Assembly: GCA_032173965.1 (NCBI GenBank)
Contig: CM063284.1
Span: 135,445,625 to 135,509,624 of the forward strand
Origin: Sitta carolinensis
Taxonomy: Eukaryota > Chordata > Aves > Passeriformes > Sittidae
Length of the DNA stretch: 64,000 nucleotides
Direction: 5' to 3'
Positions 53,827 to 61,639 of the stretch are shown piece by piece. Position 1 is the first letter of the stretch, and every line of letters starts with the position of its first letter. The translations under genes and the position numbers were made by a program. The notes under the pieces were generated by a model. The model ran no database searches. It saw only the letters and a program-made list of their open reading frames with translations, and was not told the DNA's origin.

Positions 53827-54002
53827 GATATAAGTAGAGTGGCACTTAATGTCAAGAAGGGCTATTGAAGAGCACATTTTGTGTTATTTTAATTTACTCC
53901 TATAAACATGAAAATTATAGCCAGCTGCCAGATTAGTTGAAATTAAAAGGATGTATATCACTTTAATGTTACAAATGAAACCAGATCATTTTTTAAAAAA
54001 AT

Positions 54003-54063
54003 AGAAAGAAGGAGCAAAAAGAAAGAAAGAAAGAACCTCTTTCTTTCTTTAAAGAAAGAACCT
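54003..54063. repeat. GAAA/TTTC inverted repeat
   Basis: AAAGAAAGAAAGAAAGAACC is followed by TC and then TTTCTTTCTTTAAAGAAAGA. The purine and pyrimidine arms are complementary and could form a hairpin of about 11-14 bp with a loop of a few bases. A third AAAGAAAGAACC copy follows. Probably a (GAAA)n microsatellite that inverted during slippage or template switching. Confidence 0.85.
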
Positions 54064-54291
54064 TGAAGACTTTGTGGAAGACTTATTGCAAATGCACAAA
54101 ACAAAATCGTTTAAAACAGCCACAGACAAGATGCAGTACATATTGTGCAAGTACATATTGTTTCATTTCTCATACAGCTTATTCTGACAGATACTAATTA
54201 ACCACCCCAAACCTACATGTCTTCAATTATCTCTTTGTCTCTAAAGCTGATAAGATTATTGTCAGTAATAAAACTCAAACTAAAATATTTA

Positions 54292-54292
54292 A

Positions 54293-54332
<40 letters not shown>

Positions 54333-54379
54333 TATTATTATTATTATATTATTTATTATTATTATTATTATTATTATTT
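54292..54379. repeat. (ATT)n microsatellite
   Basis: About 88 bases of ATT repeat with two or three one-base interruptions near 54331, 54347 and 54351. The plus frame 54217-54438 reads poly-Tyr then poly-Ile through it and is not a gene. Confidence 0.97.
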
Positions 54380-55900
54380 ACAACACAGTTTTCCTTACCT
54401 TGTGTTTAAAATGCAATTCTACTATTCTTACAAATTAATCTGAGATTGTCTTTCTTATCTTAATTTTTCTCTTAAGGAAAGCCCAGCTTGGTAATATTCT
54501 GTGAGACCAGATGCACTTTTAACATGAAAACAATAAAATGCAAAGCTGATTGAAATCACTGAAGATAAAATTAAACAAAACAAGTGCAGATGGATTCAGC
54601 TGCCTTTGGCTGGGATGCTGTCACCTCTGTGTGTGGCTGCCTCATTGAGAAAATTTTTGCCAGTCCAATACGGTAATAGCAGCAGAGTACACACCAGTAC
54701 TAGCTGTATTCTAGCAATGAGGTAATTTTTTAAAAACACTTATCTTCAAGCTGTCAACGAGGCTATGCCTGCAGCAGTGCCTTCCTTCCCTGGTTTTGGG
54801 AAGGCTCTCTAGCCATCTGTGCTCCAGTTTTCTCATATTCCTGTTGCAACGACTTTAAATAATCCTAGTCTCACCACGATTTGTCTTTCTCACGGTGCCT
54901 TCCAGCAGTGTTCTTTGGTCCCAAGGCAGTGGGACAGCACACAGAGCCGTGGGGAGCTCTGGCAAAGGAATGCAGCAGGGAAAGGCTTCCCTGCCGCGGG
55001 CACCTGCCCGGGCTGCGCGGTGCCCGCTCCTGAAACATCGGTCTGTCGTGCTCCCTGCAGGGGCTTCCTGGGAACCGTCTGTGCAATGAAGGGTGAAACA
55101 CAATCCCCAGTGGTCTACAAACCTCTTGATGATTTTATGACCAGTTTGCAAGAGAGAGTTGGCTCACTTCCCAAACTTTTGGGATCATACCATTATTCCA
55201 GCAAGTAACAGGAGCTTTGGTTTTTTGATTCTTTTCTCTGCTGACCTGGGACAAAAGTTTAGCCTTTAGTACAGAGCCTGCAGGACACTTTTTCTCCATA
55301 TCCACCAGCTATTGTCAGATTGTATTTCCCATGGCTATCCAATGAAGTTTGTCCCTTGTATTCCCAACAGTGTCATAGGAAAAAAAGACCCTGTCTGATT
55401 CCTGCAATGCATGTCTTCCTGAAAGCCCAGTGCTCTGAGACTCTCACCTGTCACTAACTAATGGAAAGCTATCACTTCAGAATCCAACTTATCCCTCATC
55501 TGCCCAGCCACACTTGCAGCTGAGCTAGGAAGTATTTTTCTTATCAACATATAGGAAATAATAAAAACGGTGAAGAAATGGTCATAGCTGTATTTTCTAA
55601 TGGAGAGATGGGTTAAGGGCTCCTTTCTAACTTAGTCCAGTTCCCTGAAACAATGCTAGCCAGTGTATCTACAGATTTTTGCTTGACATGAGATGTGGAA
55701 CAAAATACACAGAAAACAGACCTTCCATCTTTCAGAATGCTTTCTTTTGTGATGAAAAGAGGGATAACAATTGTCCTTTGATTTTACATCTTGGTGCTCT
55801 CAATCCACTAATTGTTTCTTTTTGGAAACGTTACTATCCATGAACTGTATAGCTGTAAGGATTTAAAAACTGGAGCAATATCCTCTCACTAGGTCGTATC
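54380..55900. other. Non-coding DNA containing an isolated CpG-rich patch
   Basis: No supported gene. Within 54945-55080 the composition changes to GC-rich with about ten CpG dinucleotides, in otherwise AT-rich DNA. The 129-codon plus frame at 54819-55208 and the minus frames 54855-55151 and 54871-55101 all cross this patch; stop codons are simply rare in GC-rich sequence. The plus frame has no recognised domain. The patch could be a small regulatory CpG cluster, a decayed repeat or an exon. Confidence 0.45.
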
Positions 55901-55908
55901 TAAGCTTG

Positions 55909-56253
55909 TCACTGAAGTAGACAGAGTATTTTGAGTACTTGATATATCCTGGCTTGAGTCATAACACTTAAGTTTGTCCTCCTTCTCTTGATGCCTGCCA
56001 AGGCTTTCCACTTGCTTAGAACCAGGTTTTCTGTTTCTTCTCTCATTGGAACTGGCCTGCTGCTTCCGATCTCTTTTGCTCTTTCACACCTCTGTAGGAA
56101 ATTTCTATAGCTCTGGAAAACTTCTTGATTTTCTGTGACTCTTTTAACGATTTCCTTGGCAAGCTGCTTTGAGACTCCTGATCTCCCTGGGTTTTGGCTT
56201 TTGATTATTTCTGGCATGGGATGGGACGAATGACATTCTCTCCTCAGTCTTGC
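55909..56253 (-). other. Unrecognised open frame, possible exon or retrocopy remnant
   Basis: The minus strand has an open frame running from 56253 down to the TGA at 55909-55911 (about 114 codons). The first ATG in it is at 56217, giving 102 codons. The frame opens directly after a TAG whose AG could act as a splice acceptor, preceded by a moderately pyrimidine-rich stretch. The product is charged and helical in look (segments SKQLAKEIVKRVTENQEVFQ and YRNFLQRCERAKE) and does not match any CR1 segment recognised here. A second minus-strand frame, offset by two bases, is open from about 56077 down to a TAG at 55889-55891 and also looks coding-like, which could mean a frameshift. However, the strand is purine-rich, and that makes any frame look Lys/Glu/Arg-rich. 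The family is not recognised. It could be an exon of an unrecognised gene, a decayed retrocopy, or chance. Confidence 0.3.
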
Positions 56254-56259
56254 CTAGTA

Positions 56260-57100
56260 TTTTTGAATGGGAAAATACAAAAGAAGCATCCTTAAACAAA
56301 GCTTTTTTCATTGTTTGATGCTAGACATTTTTCCCCCTGTTGAATTTCATTTGTCCTTGACATTGAAAAGGGAAGACAAAGGAAAGAGATTTATTTAACT
56401 TTCCTCTGGCTCTTTTCTATTTCCTCAATTTCAATTCTACATGAAATTTTCATTTTTCTTGTTACCTACTGGTGTATCCTTACTGGCACAATTATTGCTA
56501 ACTACTTAGAGCAGCCAGTGTTCCTGCTCTGGTCTAAGCTCAGAAGACAAGTTTTTCTGACATAGATGATATGTGACACCTGTGCACTCACCCTGTGTTA
56601 CCAGAATGAACAAAGTTATGGCAAAAGCTAAGAGGACAGAAAGTGAGGAAAAAGCATCAACTTCAGCTTTCTGTAGACAGTTCTTTGTGTTAGGCTGCCA
56701 AAAATACAGTCATCACTCTAAGGAGAAAGGCAATCTTTTTTGATTTACATCTGTGTTTATGTTTTGAGTTTTGAAATGGAATTGAGGTTTAAGTAAGAGG
56801 GATGTAAAATTATATAAAAGGATTTTCCTTCATTCATCATTTACCATGGATGTAATTTTTTTTCTTAATTAAAGGAGTATAGAAGTCTCATTAGCTAGTA
56901 CTAAGATAGCTGATTGTAGATGACTCAAAGGTTTTAAAATAGAAAAATCTTTTCAAAAGGAAAAAAAAAGGAAATATTATTTTGATACCAAATATGTATG
57001 AAGTAACCAGCATGAGACACATCTACTCTGTTACAAGTATATTTGTTTCCATAGGAGAAATATCAAGATAGAGAGCAGGATTACACAATGTAATATAGTA
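56260..57100. other. Unannotated AT-rich non-coding DNA
   Basis: No gene, repeat or RNA recognised. Confidence 0.6.
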
Positions 57101-57104
57101 TGGT

Positions 57105-58802
57105 CACAACACTCAACTTCAGGAGAGCAGACTTTGGCCTCTTCAGAGATCTGCCTGGAGAAATATCATGTCTACTGGAGAGAAGAGCAGTCCAAGAGAG
57201 CTGGTTGATTTTTGAGGAACACTTCTACCAAGCTCAAGGATGGATCATGCTCATGTGCAGGAAATCAAGCAAAGGCATTTTGCAGGAGTCCTGCATGGAT
57301 GGACAAGAACATCCTGACAAAACGCAAGTATGAAAAGGAGTCATAGAGGAGGTGGAAGCAGGACCAGGTGAAACAGGAGGAATATAAAAACAGTCTGAGC
57401 ATGCAGAGATGGGCAAGACAAACACTTGTGGAGTTAAACTGGATGAGCTATGTGAAGAGAAGGGAGAAAGGCTTCTACCAATTCATCAGCAGTGAAATGA
57501 AGATATGATTAGGAGAAACATAGACCCATTTCTGAATGGAATAGGGGTCCTGGTCACAAGGGGAATGAGATCAAGGTGCCTAATACTTTATTTGCTTTGG
57601 GCTACACTGGTAAGCCCAGCCTTCAGGAATCCAGGTCTCTGGAGCAAGGAAAACTTACCCATGGAAGAGGACCAGGTTAAGCAACATTTGATCAAATGGC
57701 ATATGCAAGTCCATAGGACATGATGGGATGCAGCAAGAGACAAAACTGGGGGAGGTTCCTGAGGACCAGAAAAAGTACATGTCACACCTGGAAGAAAGTA
57801 AATGTCACTCCTTTCTTAAAGAACAGCAAGAAGTTGTACCTGGGGACTTACAGCTTATTCAGACTTACCTCAATTACTGAGAAGGTGATGGAGCAAATAA
57901 TCTCTATAACTGCTGCCAAACATTTTAAGGACATAAAGAGAAGAAATTACATAGGTTTATTAAGTGAAAATCATGCTTGACCAACCTGACACCTTTCCAC
58001 AATGGACAAGAGGATGGCAATGGATGTTGTTTGTCTTGACTTTAGTTAGGGTGGTAAACTTGTGGAACATGAGTCAGTAACGTGCCTTTGCACCAAAGGA
58101 TGTCAACAGCATCATGTTCTACCTCAGTAAAGAATCAACAACAGATTGCCAGAGGTAATTTTGACCCTCTACCCAGCACTCATAAGACACGTCCTGGCCT
58201 TCCCTGCCAAGGAGCAAATGAACATATAGGTGTGAGTCTAGTGAAAGGACATTTATAGGAATATAAATATGTGATTTTGGGGGTTGTCTGTGTAGGCCAG
58301 GGGTTGGTCTTGATATCCTTTTGAGTATCTTCCAGCTCAGGATATTCTATGATCCTATGACTAAGGGACTGAAGCATCTGTTCTACAAGGAGAGGCTGAG
58401 AGATCTTGTGCTGTTTAGCCCATAGAAGAGAAGGCTCAGAAGGATCTTGTAAATAGAAGTAAATATCCCATGAGAGGGAATAAAAATAACATAGCCAGAA
58501 TCTTGAGGGGTGGGTAGCAAAAAGGACAAGAAGCAGGAGGAACAGAAATAGATTCCATTTAGACAGAAAAAAAAGTAGGGTTTGTTTTGATTTTTTTTTT
58601 TTATTACTATTGTAAATGTGCTTGAACACTTTTAAGAACCTGTTCCAATAGAGATTCTTAATGTTTGGAAATAATCAAAACCTGGATGGACACAGTCTTG
58701 AGCACTCTGGTCTAGCTGACCATGCTTTAAGCAGGGGGTTGCATTAGAGGATCTCCAGTGATCCCTTCTAACCTCAACTATTCCTTGGTTCTGTGAATCT
58801 AT
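57105..58802 (+). mobile_element. CR1 LINE, longest copy, internally deleted and interrupted
   Basis: Plus-strand CR1 beginning near the end of the endonuclease domain: the frame from 57100 reads NFRRADFGLFRDLPGE, then ESWLIFEEHFYQAQ. The inter-domain segment follows, with CTGCATGGATGGACAAGAAC and GGAGGTGGAAGCAGGACCAGG. The N-terminal reverse transcriptase is seen in the frame from 57720 (WKKVNVTPFLKN, then LTSITEKVMEQIIS). An LDFS motif, the start of the block carrying the first catalytic Asp, is near 58033-58047. The element then skips the rest of RT and resumes in the distal part (AACATGAGTCAGTAACGTGC, 58067-58086). It is interrupted by another CR1-type tail at about 58245-58358, resumes with AAGGGACTGAAGCATCTGTT at 58363-58382, and ends in CTAACCTCAACTATTCCTTG and TTCTGTGAATC near 58800. 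Stops and frameshifts make it inactive. Confidence 0.93.
58245..58358 (+). mobile_element. Nested CR1-X-type tail inside the CR1 copy
   Basis: The segment contains GGGGGTTGTCTGTGTAGGCC, GGGGTTGGTCTTGATATCC, CTTCCAGCTCAGGATATTCT and ATGATCCTATG, the end of a CR1-X-type element. The host CR1 is continuous on both sides: GTCTAGTGAAAGGACA on the left corresponds to the consensus just before CTAAGGGACTGAAGCATC on the right. This element therefore inserted later than its host. No tRNA head is visible. The 5' edge is approximate and a target-site duplication was not identified with confidence. Confidence 0.78.
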
Positions 58803-59380
58803 TTATATATGCCTGCTTTTACAAATGAAAATTTTAAATCTCTCAGTCCATTTTAGTCTTGGAAATGCAAAATATTTCTAATACTCTAACAAAACTAAAA
58901 ATTCATGGCCAGCTGAGAGTAACTAGTGAGAAAAAAGGTAGAACTGTAAAGTAAATGTTCTCACCAGCACTTCTAACTGGGAAACTATGCTTTTCTTCTT
59001 TAAATACATATCTGGCAAATGTGAGATCCTGGATATCCTGGAAGAAGTACAAGCAATATTTCTTTAGGAACACATGATGACAACTTATGTTAAATCTGTC
59101 ATAGCTGAACTAAAAACAGTTAAAGTAAGGAAATTATGCCCTATTTAATTAATATTTGATTTTTGCAAACATATTTGGCTTATCTATAGTGCTTTCTTTC
59201 CCACAATGTAGACCAGGTGATAAAATATTAAGTGGCTAAAAAGAATCCAAGTTTAAATTGATTCAGGATCTCCTTAAATCTAATCTTAACTGAAATTTAA
59301 AAATAGTATATTAAGTAGCATAATCCTTAACATTAAACCAGTTTATCTTAAAAAGAATATTCAGCTCAGCTCAGTTCAGT

Positions 59381-59470
59381 TAGAATAGAATAGAATAGAA
59401 TAGAATAGAATAATATTTCAGCTGGAAGATACCTACAACAATCTTCAAGTCTAAATGTCTGGGGGTTTTT
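59381..59470 (-). mobile_element. CR1 LINE 3' end with (TAGAA)n terminus
   Basis: Six TAGAA units at 59381-59411 lead into TAATATTTCAGCTGGAAGAT, ACCTACAACAATCTTCAAGT and CTAAATGTC. This is the reverse complement of a CR1 3' end (sense ACTTGAAGATTGTTGTAGGT, then the terminal repeat expanded as TTCTA units), so the element lies on the minus strand with its 3' end at the left. Only about the last 60-80 bp are recognisable beyond the microsatellite. Confidence 0.8.
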
Positions 59471-59744
59471 TAATAATTAAATCTATGTACTGATCTGACA
59501 ACATTTTCCAATTAAAAGAATACACAGTCTCCACAAAATAGGTATTATAATGGAGGAGAATATATGCCCTCATTCAGACATAGAAAACAAAAAATGCTTC
59601 AATGTAGAAATACCACTCAATGAAGATTTCCTAGGGTTTTCTGCAGGGGTATAAAAATATTAATCACACAGTGTATGAAAAATTTCCTCATGTGAAATAT
59701 AACTTCCTTTCAGGATTGTATTCTTTGTAAAGAACCACATGTAT

Positions 59745-59885
59745 ATGCAACTTTTAGGGACCTGGCTTAGAGTGTAGATGAGGCACTTAGGGACATAGTT
59801 TAATTGTGGACTTGGCAGTGTTAGGTATATGGTTGGACTCAATGATCTTAAGGATATTTTCCGCTTTAAATAATGTGATGGTTTA
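59745..59885 (+). mobile_element. CR1 LINE 3' tail
   Basis: The plus strand shows GAGGCACTTAGGGACATAGT, TTAATTGTGGACTTGGCAGT, GTTAGGTATATGGTTGGACT and CAATGATCTTAAGGATATTT, followed by TTCCGCTTTAAATAATGTGATGG. This corresponds block for block to the avian CR1 tail that reads GGTGCTTAGGGACATGG, GGACTTGGCAGTGTTAGG, TGATCTTAAAGGTC, TTCCAACC. The sequence upstream of about 59745 is not recognised, so the copy is strongly 5'-truncated. The overlapping minus frame 59660-59920 is not a gene. Confidence 0.92.
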
Positions 59886-60355
59886 TATTTTCTTATAGCA
59901 ATAAACCAGCTGTGTATCATCAGCTATTTATCATCAGTTTTGTAGAAGTATTTTTACACATATTTTACATTATTCAACTAAGAAAGGAAATATAATTTAG
60001 AAACAAGTTTCAATATCTAACATGTTAAATTTTAATTAACTTAGGTGAGCTAACTTAATGTGGATTGTGAGGCACGTGCATCAGATGTTTTGTCACTTTC
60101 ATGTTTATGTTGTGCTGCTAAGTTTAGAAAGCAAGAGTTTGAAAACCCGGGAGCCAGAGTTTCTGGAAGATAATTGTTTTTCTTCTGACGTGAAGTATTT
60201 CACATCTCATAAAAAATTATGTACCTGCGTATATTGCCTTAAACTGCTGTAAAAGCCCTGTTTCCTCAGCCTGCAGAAGCACAAAATTGCAGCACTGTTT
60301 TACTCTGTGCCTGATAAGATGGAGAGATGTGAAAAATTTAAAAGCCGCACCCTTT
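59886..60355. other. AT-rich flank of the CAG-rich locus
   Basis: No gene recognised; composition is AT-rich until about 60340, where it turns sharply CpG-rich. Plus frame 60058-60252 has no recognised domain. Confidence 0.55.
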
Positions 60356-60500
60356 TTGCATCGCCCGCATAAAGCAAACGCGAGAGTCCTAAGGGGCGGA
60401 AAGGCCTCCATAAATCTGTGCTACTCTTGGGAGACGCGCGCAACAGGATAGCCCAGCGAACTGTGAGAATGCTCCTGTGATGGGGTGGCACGACCGGGAC
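60356..60500. promoter_or_regulatory. CpG-rich segment with GC box, candidate promoter
   Basis: About twelve CpG dinucleotides occur in 150 bases, including ACGCGAG and GACGCGCGC, whereas the surrounding DNA is nearly CpG-free. A perfect Sp1-type GC box, GGGGCGG, is at 60393-60399. AT-rich CATAAAG and CCATAAATC motifs lie nearby but are not canonical TATA boxes. The segment abuts the CAG-rich minisatellite. Preserved CpGs suggest an unmethylated germline CpG island, typical of promoters. Direction of transcription cannot be decided from sequence; recent GC-rich repeat DNA is the main alternative. Confidence 0.45.
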
Positions 60501-61080
60501 CAGCAGCAGCAGCAGCAGCAGCTTTAGAACCAGCAGAACCAGCAGAACCACCAGCAGCAGCTTTAGAACCAGCAGGACCAGTAGCAGCAGCAGCAGCTTT
60601 AGAACCAGCAGAACCAGCAGAACCAGCAGCAGCAGCTTTAGAACCAGCAGAACCACCACCAGCAGCAGCAGCTTTAGAACCAGCAGAACCAGCAGAACCA
60701 CCAGCAGCAGCTTTAGAACCAGCAGGACCAGTAGCAGCAGCAGCAGCAGCAGAAGCTTTAGAACCAGCAGAACCAGCAGAACCACCAGCAGCAGCTTTAG
60801 AACCAGCAGAACCACCACCAGCAGCAGCAGCTTTAGAACCAGCAGGACCAGTAGCAGCGCAGCAGCAGAGAAGTTTTAGAACCAGCAGAACCAGCAGCAG
60901 CAGCAGCAGCTAGCAGCAGCAGCGAGCAGCAGCAGCAGCAGCAGCAGCTTTAGAACCAGCAGAACCAGCAGCAGCAGCAGCAGCAGCAGCAGCTTTAGAA
61001 CCAGCAGAACCACCAGCAGCAGCTTTAGAACCAGCAGAACCAGCCAGCAGCAGCAGCAGCAGACAGCAGCAGCAGCGGCG
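60501..61080. repeat. CAG-rich compound minisatellite (VNTR)
   Basis: About 580 bp built from CTTTAGAACCAGCAG cores joined by (AACCAGCAG), (AACCACCAG), (GGACCAGTAG) and (CAG)n linkers. Core starts (C of CTTTAGA, or its T variant) are at 60522, 60561, 60597, 60636, 60672, 60711, 60756, 60795, 60831, 60874, 60948, 60993 and 61023. Spacings are therefore 39, 36, 39, 36, 39, 45, 39, 36, 43, 74, 45 and 30. Pure CAG runs reach seven units at 60501-60521 and 60927-60947, and nine at 60966-60992. The plus frame 60485-60913 reads an Ala/Leu/Glu/Pro repeat (ALEPAEPAEPP-type). The minus frame 60300-60818 reads Leu/Val repeats. Both follow from the repeat and are not evidence of a gene. Unit types recur in order, indicating duplication of multi-unit blocks. 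Confidence 0.95.
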
Positions 61081-61145
61081 GCCCGGGGCCTCTCCCGTGG
61101 CCTCGGGGTGGCACTCGCGCTCCGCCGCCGGGCGCTCCGGAGATT
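61070..61145. promoter_or_regulatory. CpG-rich 3' flank of the CAG-rich VNTR
   Basis: About twelve CpGs in 70-75 bases (GCGGCGGCCCGGGG, CTCGCGCTCCGCCGCCGGGC). Together with the matching segment left of the VNTR it frames a CpG-island-like domain of nearly 800 bp in an AT-rich desert. CpG density drops quickly after 61145, with isolated CpGs to about 61262. It may be part of a promoter CpG island, on either strand, or GC-rich sequence brought in with the repeat. Confidence 0.45.
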
Positions 61146-61586
61146 TCCGTCTCTGTTATTCCCACCCTGCAGGGCCATTTCCCATCAGAAACTAATCCTG
61201 TTCTCAAATCTGCATGTTTCTTAGAACTATCGCCGGAAAACTAATGGAAAACAAAAGAGCCGTGCAATATCTATGCAGTAATTCTTATGTTTGGCTCTGG
61301 CAGAGATGGAAGTGCCAAGAGAACAGCTTCCCATAGTAACTCAGAATTTCTAATTATGCATAAGAATATTAAAATGAACATACATGCACGCACACACACA
61401 CATATTACTGTTATGATTTTGTTCAGAGATAAATCTGAAGGGTCATTCTCCTTTTTATTAAAAATGCTCTTACTCTAATCCACAGGGGTGGGATGTGGAG
61501 GAAATTAGCACATTATTATGCATTTTAGTTTCTTGGAAAAAATCCTTATATAAGGTTTGCTAGATTTTTTTTTACATTTTATATTT

Positions 61587-61635
61587 GTATATGTATGTAT
61601 GATTATGTATGTATGTATGCATGTATGTATGTATT
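61587..61635. repeat. (TATG)n microsatellite
   Basis: GTATATGTATGTATGATTAT followed by about seven TATG units with one GCATG variant. A short CA repeat (GCACGCACACACACACAT) is also present at 61387-61404. Confidence 0.95.
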
Positions 61636-61639
61636 CTAT

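Noticed and set aside
60300..60913. Long frames through the CAG-rich array (172 codons minus, 142 codons plus)
   Set aside because: Both are direct consequences of a trinucleotide-based repeat lacking stop codons in several frames; no start context, domain or non-repeat coding extension supports a protein.
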